A stretch of 64,000 nt of DNA from Candidatus Aminicenantota bacterium (GCA_014360015.1 JACIYJ010000003.1:70197-134196); one strand, 5' to 3'. Shown: positions 9,901 to 18,744, numbered from the stretch's first letter. Made by a program: numbers and translations. Notes: a model not told the origin generated them from the sequence alone.

Positions 9901-10005
9901 TGGAAATATGTATGGCGTCACCATTTTAAAAAATCAGGAAACGGGTAGGGCGTCACCATTTTTTACTTAAAAAATCAGGAAACGGGTAGGGCGTCACCAA
10001 TTTTT
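9901..10005. repeat. Short direct repeats ending at a stop codon
   Basis: Two near-identical copies of a unit starting AAAAAATCAGGAAACGGGTA and ending GGGCGTCACCA-TTTT occupy 9928-9964 and 9969-10005. A third, degraded copy (GGAAATATGTATGGCGTCACC) precedes them at about 9902. The last copy overlaps the stop codon of the minus-strand gene that ends at 10004. A related unit lies at 10631-10663, at the end of the next minus-strand gene. They look like REP- or IS-end-derived elements rather than a CRISPR. Confidence 0.7.
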
Positions 10006-10327
10006 ATTTTCTGAACCAGCCTACTCTTTCCATCACCGAAGCGGTAAGACGCGAACCAGGTGGGTCGCTGTGTGATACACAGATAGCCGCCTTGCCTTCC
10101 ACGGCCGCCTGAATTTCAGCCACATCTTTGAAAGTAAAGCCCGGGCAAAGAATGATGGATTGGACGCCTTCTTCCAGTACCATTTTTTTTGCCGCTTCCA
10201 GAGCTTCCTGCTGATTGCGAACCAGCTGGACAATAAGCTGGTAAAGGCCGGTCTCAATCTGGCATCTGTGCTTTGAAATCTCAGCATCGGGAGCGTGAGC
10301 CATAAAAGCCGCCTTAAACTTTTCCAT
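10004..10327 (-). CDS. Conserved hypothetical protein, DUF6506-like
   Basis: 107 residues, soluble, no signal peptide. It resembles a small alpha/beta family I know as DUF6506: an N-terminal strand FMAHAPDAEISKHR, an EALEAAKKMVLEEGVQSIILCPGF block, and a terminal segment with AICVSHS. The family has no established function. It stands alone, with repeat units directly after its stop codon. The assignment is by remembered pattern only. Confidence 0.6.
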   Translation of the reverse strand: MEKFKAAFMAHAPDAEISKHRCQIETGLYQLIVQLVRNQQEALEAAKKMVLEEGVQSIILCPGFTFKDVAEIQAAVEGKAAICVSHSDPPGSRLTASVMERVGWFRK

Positions 10328-10662
10328 CCTAATACCTCCAGTCTAAAAATATTGTTTAAATTATCTTTACACCCTAAATATTTTTATACCAATTTCTACT
10401 ACAGAAAAAAAATACCTCAAAAACGGCATTTTTTGAAATAAACAGGAATTATAAAATGTGAAAGTCGAGAAGGTGATTGCTGGCCATTCACTCGAATCTA
10501 TACATTGCCATCAACAAGGGTGAATAGCTGTTTGACCCTGCTCTTAGAAAAATTATTTTGAGGACTTGACATGGGGCATACATAGTTACCCCCATTTTCT
10601 AAAATCCTTCCTGCCTCAGAAGAATTAAGGAAAAATCAGGAAATGAGTATTATGTCCCCCGT
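10328..10662. repeat. Gene-free stretch with a repeat unit related to the 9.9 kb block
   Basis: No gene seen. Positions 10631-10663 carry AAAAATCAGGAAATGAGTAT followed by TATGTCCCCC, which matches the 9928 repeat in its first half and more weakly in the second. A second patch at about 10564-10597 (GACATGGGGCATACATAGTT, then ACCCCCA) may be a diverged end of the same element. The minus-strand radical SAM gene stops inside the unit. Confidence 0.5.
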
Positions 10663-11763
10663 TTACCACCAGTAGCCCTGGATATCAAGGTTGGTTAGCC
10701 CAAGGCTGACTGCCCAGTCCACAACTTCCTGGTATTCAGCCCTTGTAATCCGCCGGGCTATCTGCGGATACTTAAATGCTTTATAAACAGGCTGATACTG
10801 GGACATAATGTTTATATAAGTCTCCTTCGGCAGATTCTCTGCAATCCAGCTCAGAATTTCCTTAGAACCTGACTGTCTGTTGGGCAGAACCAGATGCCTG
10901 ATCATCAATCCCCGGTACATCAAGCCGTTTCCCGCCGGCTTGGCCACCCCAACCTGACGGTTCATTTCCAGCATGGCTTTTCTGGCATATTCCGGATAAG
11001 TCCTGGCACCCGAAGACAGCCTGGAAGCCACCGAGGGATGCCAGTACTTAAAATCCGGCAGATAAATGTCCACTACCCCATCCAGATACTTGAGAATGTT
11101 TTCCTTTTCCCAACCGTGAGTATTATAGACTATTGGCAATCTCAGACCTTTTCCAGCCGCTATGTCCAGAGCCAGCAGGATATGCGGCAGGTAATGGGTC
11201 GGCGTTACCAGGTTAATGTTGTGGCAGCCCATTTTCTGGAGCTCAAGCATCATCTCAGCCAGCTCTTCAATGGACCTGAATTTCCCCACCCCTTCCTGGC
11301 TAATCTGCCAGTTTATGCAGTAAACACATTTAAGGCTGCAGTTGGAAAAAAATATCGTTCCGGACCCGCCCCGGCCTACCAGCGGCCGCTCTTCCCCGAA
11401 ATGAGGGTGAAAAGCAGAAATTTTCAGGCGGTGGTCCGACTTACAATCTCCTTTAATTCCTTTGAACCTATCTTTTTTGCATTCTCTCGGACAGAGCTGG
11501 CATTCCCTCATCACCTCCCAGAGTTCTTGTCCCCGCCGCTTCAACTCACCACTTTGATGGAGTTTAAGATAAGCAGGTTCGAATTCAGATTGGCTCATGC
11601 CATCTCCTTGACTTTTTGGATTACCTGGCTTTCGGTTATTTCTATCCACCGGGAGTTCCAGGCCCGAGGCCAATCGGTCTAAATGACAAAAATGACAGAA
11701 AGCCCCAAAAGCCAGTCCGCCAAGTGTTTTTCTCAAAAATTGCCTTCGGTCAATCTCTTTCAT
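10663..11763 (-). CDS. Radical SAM protein, PflX/PFL-activase-like, with Tat signal
   Basis: 366 residues. A twin-arginine signal (DRRQFLRKTLGGLAFGAF, residues 5-22) is followed by a linker. A first Cys cluster, CQLCPREC...C (C88, C91, C95, C107), precedes the radical SAM cluster motif CSLKCVYC, a CX3CX2C at 142-149. Downstream segments such as NLVTPTHYLPHIL and DIYLPDFKYW match the COG1313/PflX type. These proteins cleave S-adenosylmethionine to make a radical, but their target is not established. The Tat signal is odd because SAM is cytosolic: the protein may be exported folded with its cluster, or may stay membrane-bound. The stop codon falls in a repeat unit. Confidence 0.82.
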   Translation of the reverse strand: MKEIDRRQFLRKTLGGLAFGAFCHFCHLDRLASGLELPVDRNNRKPGNPKSQGDGMSQSEFEPAYLKLHQSGELKRRGQELWEVMRECQLCPRECKKDRFKGIKGDCKSDHRLKISAFHPHFGEERPLVGRGGSGTIFFSNCSLKCVYCINWQISQEGVGKFRSIEELAEMMLELQKMGCHNINLVTPTHYLPHILLALDIAAGKGLRLPIVYNTHGWEKENILKYLDGVVDIYLPDFKYWHPSVASRLSSGARTYPEYARKAMLEMNRQVGVAKPAGNGLMYRGLMIRHLVLPNRQSGSKEILSWIAENLPKETYINIMSQYQPVYKAFKYPQIARRITRAEYQEVVDWAVSLGLTNLDIQGYWW

Positions 11764-11956
11764 ATTTCCTGCTCACCTCCTTTATCGGCCGGCAATTTAA
11801 ATATAGGTTTTGAGACCAAAGCTGACAAGGAAAATCAACTTTGCTCCTCACTAAATATGACTATATTTTGTGCATTATAGGCCAAATATTTTTCTCTTGA
11901 CCTCAAGGCCTTATTTGTAATAACCATAAAATATAAACATTGTATAGGAGGTTATG

Positions 11957-13357
11957 ATGAGCGAAAAAGAACTAAAACCTGATAAATCTTCAACTTCGAT
12001 CAGCCGCCGGGAGTTCCTCGGCAAAACTGCCGCTTCAGCTGTCGGTCTGATGATAGTTCCCCGCCACGTCATTGGCGCCCAGAAGGATAAAAAGAAAAAA
12101 GCTCCCAGCGACACCCTGAATATCGGCTGCGTTGGTGTTGGCGGCAAAGGATTTTCTGATGTTCAGGCAGTCAGCACTGAAAATATCGTGGCTCTCTGCG
12201 ATGTGGATGCCACCATGATGGAAAAATTCCTGACCTCTGACCAGCATCCCCCGGAATACAAAGCCAAATATGAAAAAGCTCACCTCTACCGCGACTTCCG
12301 GGAAATGCTGGAAAAAGAGAAATCGCTCGACGCTATTACTGTCAGTACTCCTGATCACACTCACGCGGTCATCGCTATGATGGCCATCAAGATGGGCAAG
12401 CACGTCTTTGTCCAGAAGCCGCTGACTCACACCGTGAAGGAAGCTCGCCTGCTCCGCCTCGAAGCTGAGAAAAGAAAGGTGGTTACCCAGATGGGCAATC
12501 AGGGTCATGCCAAAGAAGGCGCCCGCCTCATCTGCGAATGGATCTGGGACGGAGCTATCGGTCACGTGCGCGAAGTTCATGTCTGGACCAACCGTCCTAT
12601 CTGGCCGCAGGGCATCGAAGCTCCAAAGGAAATTCCTTCCTGCCCACCGACCCTTTCCTGGGACCTGTGGCTCGGTCCGGCTCAGTGGCGGCCCTACCAC
12701 CCGGCTTATTGTCCGTTTGTCTGGCGCGGCTGGTGGGATTTCGGCACCGGCGCCCTGGGTGATATGGGTGCTCACCTCATCGACATGCCCTTCTGGGCCC
12801 TCAAGCTCGGCGCTCCAAAAAGAATCCAGGCCAGCTCTACCAAATACACTAAAGACTCATACCCCCTGGCTGAAATCGTTACCTACGAATTTCCGGAACG
12901 CGAGGGTCTGCCACCAGTTAAACTAATCTGGTACGATGGCGGTCTGATGCCACCGCGGCCCGCGGAATTACCAAACGGCCGTCGGCTCGGTGACGAAGGT
13001 GGTGGCTGTCTTTTTATCGGCGATAAGGGAATGCTGGTGTGTGGCACCTATGGTGAGAATCCACGCCTTCTTCCCGATGAACTGATGCGCGACTATAAGC
13101 GTCCGGAAAAAACTATACCCCGTTCGCCCGGCATTCATGAGGAATGGATTGCGGCCATTAAAGAAGGTAAAAAATCTACCACTGACTTTTCCTATTCTGG
13201 CCCCCTGACAGAACTGATGCTCCTGGGTAATATTGCTCTCCGCTTTAAGGACGATAACGTGGTGCTGGAATGGGACAGTGAAAACTTCCGTTTTACCAAC
13301 GTTCCAGAAGCCAATCAGTATCTGCATAAGGAATACCGCTCCGGCTGGGAACTGTAA
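11957..13357 (+). CDS. Tat-exported Gfo/Idh/MocA family oxidoreductase
   Basis: 466 residues. A strong AGGAGG lies at 11946-11951; it fits the ATG at 11957 (5-base spacing) better than the one at 11954. The Tat signal is SRREFLGKTAASAVG, near residues 16-30, then the dinucleotide loop GCVGVGGKG. The usual EKP motif reads QKPLTH: the Lys is kept but the Glu is replaced by Gln. The C-terminal substrate domain contains WWDFGTGALGDMGAH. A DUF1080 protein follows 320 bases downstream, repeating the pairing at 0.7-4.9 kb. The likely role is oxidation or reduction of a sugar ring in the envelope; the substrate is unknown. Confidence 0.88.
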   Translation: MSEKELKPDKSSTSISRREFLGKTAASAVGLMIVPRHVIGAQKDKKKKAPSDTLNIGCVGVGGKGFSDVQAVSTENIVALCDVDATMMEKFLTSDQHPPEYKAKYEKAHLYRDFREMLEKEKSLDAITVSTPDHTHAVIAMMAIKMGKHVFVQKPLTHTVKEARLLRLEAEKRKVVTQMGNQGHAKEGARLICEWIWDGAIGHVREVHVWTNRPIWPQGIEAPKEIPSCPPTLSWDLWLGPAQWRPYHPAYCPFVWRGWWDFGTGALGDMGAHLIDMPFWALKLGAPKRIQASSTKYTKDSYPLAEIVTYEFPEREGLPPVKLIWYDGGLMPPRPAELPNGRRLGDEGGGCLFIGDKGMLVCGTYGENPRLLPDELMRDYKRPEKTIPRSPGIHEEWIAAIKEGKKSTTDFSYSGPLTELMLLGNIALRFKDDNVVLEWDSENFRFTNVPEANQYLHKEYRSGWEL

Positions 13358-13676
13358 AAGATTAAACTGGAAAAATCAGCACGAACGCCCAAATCGAATG
13401 GATTTAAGGAGGATAAAGAGAGCCCTGAAAAGCGGATCCATATTCCAATCAACCTGAAAGCTGTGAAAAAGAACGGAAAAACATATAAATGTCATCTAAA
13501 TAATGATAAAGAATGCTAAAGATATTTCGAATATTGTGTTGTATTAAGCAAAAAATTAAAAGCCTGGAGAATTCAGCTAATAGATAATGCCGGCTCAGGA
13601 AGGCGAACAATAAAATAAAAGGGACAGTATGAATTAAAAATAGCCCTAACAACACGTTCTGGTTAAGGAGGAAAAC
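13358..13676. other. Gene-free stretch between Gfo/Idh and DUF1080 genes
   Basis: About 320 bases. It contains a Shine-Dalgarno-like AAGGAGG near 13407, but no start codon or long frame follows it. No hairpin with T-run was recognised. Confidence 0.4.
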
Positions 13677-14465
13677 ATGAGAAAGAAAAACTTTCTGGCT
13701 TCAATACTTTTTTCATCCCTGGTGTTAGCTTTTTTTACGTTTCCTTTTCTCTTTGCTCAGCAAAAAAATTCAAAAGAAACTCTCGGGCAATGGGCTATTC
13801 ATGACCCAGAAAGACCTCTTCCGCCTATCGTAATTCCGGGCCCTCTACTGCCACCTGTTCCGCCGCCATCTGATGCCATTGTCCTGTTTGATGGGAAAAA
13901 CCTGTTCAATTGGGTTGACAGCAAAGGACAGCCAGCCCGCTGGAAAGTTGAAGGAGATTATATGGAAGTGGTGCCGGGCACGGGCAACATCCAGACCAAG
14001 ATGGGTTTTGGTAGCTGCCAGCTTCATATCGAATGGGCCACTCCTTATCCACCAAAGGGTTCAGGGCAGGACCGGGGCAACAGCGGCGTTTTCCTGATGG
14101 GGCTCTATGAAGTCCAGGTGCTGGATTCATATGAAAATAAGACTTACGCTGACGGCATGGCCGGAGCAATTTACGGTCAGTATCCTCCACTGGTTAATGC
14201 CTGCCGTAAGCCAGGTGAATGGCAGACCTATGACATCATTTTCCATGCGCCAAAATTCGATGCCGAAGGAAAACTCCTGGAGCCGGCCAGAATGACCGTC
14301 TTCCATAACGGAATTTTGATTCATGACAATGCCGAGTTAACCGGCCCCACGGCTCACAAAGCTCGTCCCCCGTACAAAGCCCACGCCGACAAACTTCCCC
14401 TGATGCTTCAGGACCACAGTCATCCGGTGCGCTTCCGTAACATCTGGATCCGGGAGCTCGAGTGA
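13677..14465 (+). CDS. Secreted DUF1080 (3-keto-disaccharide hydrolase-like) protein
   Basis: 262 residues with a clear Sec signal peptide ([20 protein letters not shown], then cleavage near FAQ). A Pro-rich linker (about 42-65) leads into a single DUF1080/PF06439 domain: [32 protein letters not shown], and a terminal FRNIWIREL strand. The domain fold is concanavalin-like. Proteins of this family are linked to hydrolysis of glycosides oxidised at C3. The pairing with a Tat Gfo/Idh enzyme just upstream supports that role. GAGG precedes the ATG by about 6 bases. Confidence 0.85.
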   Translation: MRKKNFLASILFSSLVLAFFTFPFLFAQQKNSKETLGQWAIHDPERPLPPIVIPGPLLPPVPPPSDAIVLFDGKNLFNWVDSKGQPARWKVEGDYMEVVPGTGNIQTKMGFGSCQLHIEWATPYPPKGSGQDRGNSGVFLMGLYEVQVLDSYENKTYADGMAGAIYGQYPPLVNACRKPGEWQTYDIIFHAPKFDAEGKLLEPARMTVFHNGILIHDNAELTGPTAHKARPPYKAHADKLPLMLQDHSHPVRFRNIWIRELE

Positions 14466-14568
14466 CAAGCTTTCAGGGTATTTAACTATTTAACTGAATT
14501 ATTGTTTCCGCAAGAAGGAGACGCCAGCAACCCGTCTTAAATCCTGAAGTATCGAGAGCCTGACTATC

Positions 14569-15072
14569 TTAGGGAAGTAACCCGTCGGGATGGTATGTTC
14601 GCCATTCTTCCAGAGCCCTTGTGGCGTATTCCAGAAAAAGGTCGGGCCGGGATGGGCTGACCCGAATTCTTGCTCCGTTCGTTTTGACGATCTCCACCAG
14701 ACCACGGAAGGAAGTGGCAAAATTCTGAGCCCGCCAGGACGGCCCAAGGGTCCCTGAGCTTATGGCCTTAATTTTCCTGAAGGGGATCTTCCAGCTAAAA
14801 GCCCTGAACCTTAACACAACGCCATCCTGGGCTACTGCTATCGAGCGGGGAATGATCATAGAGTATAAGATCAGGGTAAAGACGACCACACCCAGCATAG
14901 CGGCAGAACCTACCATCGATTCCTTCGCCCTTTCCCTGGGGAAAATGTCATAACCTTGCCCGTCCAGGAAAAAGAGTACACCAAGAACAACCAGCAACAA
15001 AACAGGAAAGGCCAGCATGACTCTAACCCACCTGTCATACCTGACCGTATCTTCGAATATTATCACATCCAT
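14569..15072 (-). CDS. Small membrane protein with PH-like C-terminal domain
   Basis: 167 residues. Two transmembrane helices are visible (VMLAFPVLLLVVLGVLFFLD and AAMLGVVVFTLILYSMII). They are followed by a strand-rich segment (VVLRFRAFSWKIPFRKIKAI) like bacterial PH domains. No function can be assigned. It is transcribed divergently from the ThuA-like gene. Confidence 0.65.
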   Translation of the reverse strand: MDVIIFEDTVRYDRWVRVMLAFPVLLLVVLGVLFFLDGQGYDIFPRERAKESMVGSAAMLGVVVFTLILYSMIIPRSIAVAQDGVVLRFRAFSWKIPFRKIKAISSGTLGPSWRAQNFATSFRGLVEIVKTNGARIRVSPSRPDLFLEYATRALEEWRTYHPDGLLP

Positions 15073-15143
15073 CGCTTAAAACATCTTAACAAATTCAGCC
15101 ATTTCCTGGCAACAAAACTTATGAAGACTTGGTGCATTTCCGG

Positions 15144-15149
15144 TATAAT
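15144..15149 (+). promoter_or_regulatory. -10-like element upstream of ThuA-like gene
   Basis: TATAAT about 43 bases before the chosen start at 15192. No convincing -35 box at 16-18 bases, so confidence is low. Confidence 0.35.
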
Positions 15150-15191
15150 GATTGGTTGGATGGCTTGATAAACTTAAGTAAGAGGTGCGAG

Positions 15192-15959
15192 ATGAGATCA
15201 GGCAAGAATATTTTTCTTCTGATACTCAGTTTTTTTCTAATATCTGCTTTTTCAGCTTTCTTATTAAGAGCTTCTGGTTTAAACGCTGGGGATAATCCGC
15301 CGAAGAAAAAAGCTCTGATTGTCTGGGGCGGCTGGGAAGGGCATGAGCCAAAAAAATGTGTGGACATTTTTGCCCCCTGGTTGGTTGAGCAGGGTTTTGA
15401 GGTGGAAATTTCCGACACTCTGGACGCTTACCTCGACCTGGAAAAACTGAAGAAGTTAGATGTCATCGTCCAGGTCTGGACTCAGGGGACGATCAAACCG
15501 GAGCAGGAGAGAAATCTGCTGGAGGCGATAAAAAGCGGCGTCGGCCTGGCTGGGTGGCATGGCGGACTGGCTGATTCTTTTCGTACCGAGACCGAATATC
15601 AATTCATGGTCGGCGGCCAGTGGGTGGCTCACCCCGGCGGCATCATCGATTACGAAGTGAACATTGTCCCGGAAAAGAAAAACGACCCCATTGTGCGGGG
15701 GCTTAAAGACTTTAAGATGCATTCCGAACAGTACTACATGCATGTGGACCCGGGAGTGGAGGTGCTGGCTACCACCACCTTCAGCGGCAAGTATGCCCCC
15801 TGGATTGAAGGCGTGGTCATGCCGGTGGTCTGGAAGAAATACTACGGGAAAGGCCGGGTATTTTACTGCTCACTCGGTCATGTCGCGGCTGACTTTGATG
15901 TCCCAGAAGCGAGAGAAATTGTCAAGCGGGGCATCCTCTGGGCCGCCCGGGTACTATAA
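15192..15959 (+). CDS. Secreted ThuA-like domain protein (trehalose-utilisation family)
   Basis: 255 residues from the ATG at 15192, which has AGAGGTG 5 bases upstream; an in-frame ATG at 15129 has none. A Sec signal or anchor covers about residues 7-25. The ThuA fold (class I glutamine-amidotransferase-like) is shown by [17 protein letters not shown], a [10 protein letters not shown] segment, and the ending [20 protein letters not shown]. In rhizobia ThuA/ThuB act in conversion of trehalose and related disaccharides to 3-keto forms. Together with the Gfo/Idh and DUF1080 genes upstream this makes a consistent 3-keto-sugar locus, although a catalytic role is inferred. Confidence 0.85.
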   Translation: MRSGKNIFLLILSFFLISAFSAFLLRASGLNAGDNPPKKKALIVWGGWEGHEPKKCVDIFAPWLVEQGFEVEISDTLDAYLDLEKLKKLDVIVQVWTQGTIKPEQERNLLEAIKSGVGLAGWHGGLADSFRTETEYQFMVGGQWVAHPGGIIDYEVNIVPEKKNDPIVRGLKDFKMHSEQYYMHVDPGVEVLATTTFSGKYAPWIEGVVMPVVWKKYYGKGRVFYCSLGHVAADFDVPEAREIVKRGILWAARVL

Positions 15960-16008
15960 TTTAAATGCCCATTACCTTAAGATCTTGTCTTATAGTATCG
16001 ATAGAATT

Positions 16009-17121
16009 CTAATCTGCTAAATACTTTATTTCATAGACCTCTAAGAACTGATCATAGGTTTCTGGATTAATAGGCAACAATCTAAATATTTTTCCATTAT
16101 CAAAAAATGAATTTTTTGATATTAGCTTAGTCTTAAAGTTGCAAAGCCATCTCCCTGCTTTATCAAAAATATCAACGGTATTTTCATATTCAGGGATCAA
16201 GTTGTCTTCAAATGTTTCACCAGATACTACCCAGATATTTTCTTTAAGATCTTCAAATATGTTCCGAACTATCGGCGGTGATTCAAGAGGAATCATTTGG
16301 CCACTCTCTATCGCCTTTTTAAAATATGACCTAATTTCTTCCTTGGCTTTTTGTGAATACTTACTCAATTCATAATCTCGACCAAACCTAAGTATCTCGT
16401 GCCCATTCCTATCATATTTGCTGATCAAATATTTATCTAGATTTTCTTTAGGATAATAAAAATTGCCATTTTTGTTTATATATAACCATTCCCAATAAAC
16501 AGGCCCTTTCAATCCTAATGGGCATTTATATCTCCAGACCTCCTTTCCACCAGAAAATGATTCATCTACTTCTCTTAAGATAAGCTCGAGATTGGTAAAG
16601 GTTCGGTCAGTTTTCCCGGTCAATAGAAAGAATTTATCACCAACTGCTTTTATCACGAGTGGATTTTCAATAGTGATCGTCTGCTGAGAAATATAATTGC
16701 CATTAAGAGAAAGAATTTTGAGCCCAAAGAATCCTTGAAATACAAATAATTTATCGTCCTTAATAACTAGCCTATTAGCATCTTCAAATTCACTTGGCCC
16801 CTGCCCAATTTTACCGAATTTATTAATAAGCTTCCCATTTTTTGTATCAAATACCCATATAGTTCCACTATAAGAATCTAAAATATACAAATTATGATTT
16901 TTATCAAAATCTATAAACCTGGAAAAATCATATTCTTTGGAAAAAATATTTATTTGGGTAACATCAATATCAAAAAGTTTTTTCACATCAACATAATCTT
17001 TGTAAATCGGTTGCTTATTGATTACTTCATTTATTTTTTCTTTTCCTTTCATGCAACTATAATAAAAAATGATAAATAATAAATAAAGAAAAAAGATATA
17101 GAATACCTTTCCCTTTTTCAT
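16009..17121 (-). CDS. 6-bladed beta-propeller lipoprotein
   Basis: 370 residues. A signal peptide ends in the lipobox-like FYYSC, with Cys at about 23, so it is probably a lipoprotein. The body has repeated strand-turn blades such as NHNLYILDSYSGTIWVFD and a central GKIGQGPSEFEDA, the GQGPxE motif typical of 6-bladed propellers of the BF2999/DUF5128 type. No catalytic residue is evident; these are thought to be ligand- or peptide-binding surface proteins. It is AT-rich, unlike the ThuA gene next to it. It diverges from the peptide cassettes to its right, whose propellers share the same motif, so it probably belongs to the same acquired island. Confidence 0.82.
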   Translation of the reverse strand: MKKGKVFYIFFLYLLFIIFYYSCMKGKEKINEVINKQPIYKDYVDVKKLFDIDVTQINIFSKEYDFSRFIDFDKNHNLYILDSYSGTIWVFDTKNGKLINKFGKIGQGPSEFEDANRLVIKDDKLFVFQGFFGLKILSLNGNYISQQTITIENPLVIKAVGDKFFLLTGKTDRTFTNLELILREVDESFSGGKEVWRYKCPLGLKGPVYWEWLYINKNGNFYYPKENLDKYLISKYDRNGHEILRFGRDYELSKYSQKAKEEIRSYFKKAIESGQMIPLESPPIVRNIFEDLKENIWVVSGETFEDNLIPEYENTVDIFDKAGRWLCNFKTKLISKNSFFDNGKIFRLLPINPETYDQFLEVYEIKYLAD

Positions 17122-17499
17122 ATTAATTCCCCTCTATAAGAACATAGGATATTTAAATTTAATACAGCTTCTTTAAAGCTTACCAAATCAGTCAATTTGG
17201 CAAAACCCGAAATTAAAAATATTATACTAATAGAAATACTCAAAAAATTGATTATTTTCTCTGATATTCTCATTCCCTTCATTAATTTATAAAAAATTTT
17301 TTGTCAAGAATTTTTTTTTCCAGCTGGGACATAGTATCCAGGCAAAAGGGATTATCTGGCAGCGTCGGGGTGGTAGTCCGGCCATAGGGACTTCGGCAGA
17401 AGAGGCCAGGAAATTTATTAGCTTATCACTTGAAAAAGCAGAGCTTACTCCATTAAAAATTTTATTGAAAATCTTAAACGAAAGGGAGAGGAAACTCCG
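17122..17499. other. Intergenic region with an unidentified coding remnant
   Basis: The left part is AT-rich and should hold the promoter of the minus-strand propeller. From about 17321 a plus-strand frame without start codon reads QLGHSIQAKGIIWQRRGG... to LLKILNERERKLR, stopping at 17501-17503. Its TGA overlaps the ATG of the next frame (ATGA). I do not recognise the sequence. It is probably the tail of a truncated gene once coupled to the following frame. Confidence 0.4.
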
Positions 17500-17915
17500 A
17501 TGACAAAAATATATACCCCTACTTACCATGAGCTCGGCAAGAGTGCAACCATTCTGGCCAGAAAAGCTCTAATCAGGGCCAGATTATTTTTTAGCCCTCT
17601 TTATAAAATAATCCACGCTCAACGAAAGATAGCCGAATCTCCAGAAAAGTCACTCAGTCTTTCATCACTGGCTAAGTCTTCTGACTGTTCCCCTTCCTGG
17701 CTTTCAGCAACTTTAAAAGACTTTCTGGAATTTCATTGCAGAGCTATTTAAGAAAGATGAAATGTTGCCATGGACTCTGGCAAGTTCTCGCCACGGAAAA
17801 GTCCATAAAGACTATAGCCCTGGAAGCCGGCTATGAGCCGCTCTATTTTTCCCAACTATTTCACAAGATGTTTGGTACGCCCCCTTCTTCCCTCAGAAAG
17901 CTCCCCCTATACTAG
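17500..17915 (+). pseudogene. AraC-type regulator remnant with a -1 frameshift
   Basis: The frame from 17500 gives 83 residues ending in taa at 17749-17751. Its part AQRKIAESPEKSLSLSSLAK... aligns with the first helix-turn-helix of the intact regulator at 20160-20882. Reading one base back from the T-run at 17722-17724, the sequence continues SGISLQSYLRKMKCCHGLW, then IKTIALEAGYEPLYFSQLF and PPSSLRKLPLY, to a TAG at 17913-17915. That is the second AraC helix-turn-helix. The two halves join cleanly if one T is restored. The first 35 residues (MTKIYTPTYHELGKSATILA...) do not match the other regulator, and no receiver-like N-terminus is present, so the gene is also truncated or fused. It precedes cassette 1 as the intact copy precedes cassette 2. 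Confidence 0.8.
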
Positions 17916-18007
17916 CCCCTTGACTTAAAAATTTCTAATATTTTTAAAAAAAAAGACATATGATTATGCTTGAAATAAAAATCAAAATATTTAATTTAGG
18001 AAATAGA

Positions 18008-18532
18008 ATGGAATTTGGTAAAGCTGGCATATTTATAATTCTTACTCCTATTATTTTAAAAATATTCTTTTTTATTAACGTTTGCAATTTCAATCAAAAC
18101 ATCAATATGCAAAATGATATTAATATTCGTTCAATAGACGTTTTAAATCTTGCAGGAGAAAAAGAAAAAATTTTTTTTTGCGGCCCCCAAGAAATTACGC
18201 TTTTGTTTATTCTTAATAATTCATGTGGTTTATGTGAAAATAACATTGTTATTTGGAATAGATTATCTACTCAGGTATCTAAACACGCAAAAATAATAGG
18301 CTTATGTTTTTATAATTTAAATGAAGCGAATTTTATTAAGGAAGCAAGAGATATTCGATTTCCGATTTATATTGTTCCTGATAACATAAGAGAGCTGTTA
18401 TTAGCCTTGCCGGAAAAAAAGTCCATTACCATCTTATTTTTTGGTGAAAAAATCATATGGCATAAAATTGGAGATTTAAATGCAGACGACTATATCTGGT
18501 TAAAAACTCTCATTTTGGGAGGTAAATCATGA
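18008..18532 (+). CDS. Membrane-anchored thioredoxin-fold protein with CGLC motif
   Basis: About 174 residues from the ATG at 18008 (AGGA 6 bases upstream); an ATG at 17960 would add 16. An N-terminal hydrophobic helix (AGIFIILTPIILKIFFFINV) should anchor the protein with its domain outside. The core LLFILNNSCGLCENNIVIWN has a CxxC at the position of thioredoxin/TlpA active sites, after a beta strand. This is followed by IIGLCFYNLNE and a late ITILFFGEKIIWH strand. A thiol-disulfide role on extracytoplasmic proteins is likely. The stop overlaps the start of the Cys-rich peptide gene (ATGA), so the two are translationally coupled and the peptide is a plausible substrate. Confidence 0.68.
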   Translation: MEFGKAGIFIILTPIILKIFFFINVCNFNQNINMQNDINIRSIDVLNLAGEKEKIFFCGPQEITLLFILNNSCGLCENNIVIWNRLSTQVSKHAKIIGLCFYNLNEANFIKEARDIRFPIYIVPDNIRELLLALPEKKSITILFFGEKIIWHKIGDLNADDYIWLKTLILGGKS

Positions 18533-18744
18533 ACAAAAATCGCAGGTATTTCTTTTTTTTAGGTTTAGTGGCTTTAATTTTATCTATGTTTATGGCCAAT
18601 TTTCTTTCTGCTGATAGGCCGCCATATTTAGAATGCACAGATCGTTGCCAACAACAACTTGAACAATGTATTATGCAATATGCTCCTGATTATTGTGCTG
18701 GTCAATACAACATTTGCATGAATATCTGCGCTGATTTGCATTAA
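18529..18744 (+). CDS. Small secreted six-cysteine peptide
   Basis: 71 residues. Residues 1-28 are a Sec signal peptide (basic MNKNRR, hydrophobic core, cleavage near LSA-D). The mature part of about 43 residues has six Cys at 36, 40, 47, 56, 63 and 67. The spacing is C-x3-C-x6-C-x8-C-x6-C-x3-C, an exact mirror pattern. The outer CX3C pairs, separated by a helical-looking Gln/Glu-rich stretch, suggest a disulfide-locked helical hairpin (inference). I do not recognise the family. The start overlaps the stop of the thioredoxin-like gene, and a secreted propeller follows 115 bases later. Confidence 0.72.
   Translation: MNKNRRYFFFLGLVALILSMFMANFLSADRPPYLECTDRCQQQLEQCIMQYAPDYCAGQYNICMNICADLH

Noticed and set aside
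9901..10005. Direct repeats as a CRISPR array
   Set aside because: Only two good copies, nearly no spacer between them, no cas genes, and one copy overlaps a stop codon.
10894..11682. 262-residue plus-strand frame opposite the radical SAM gene
   Set aside because: The minus-strand frame has the full Cys motifs and Tat signal; this is its shadow.
12035..12775. 246-residue minus-strand frame inside the Gfo/Idh gene
   Set aside because: Antisense shadow of a clear family member; no family features of its own.
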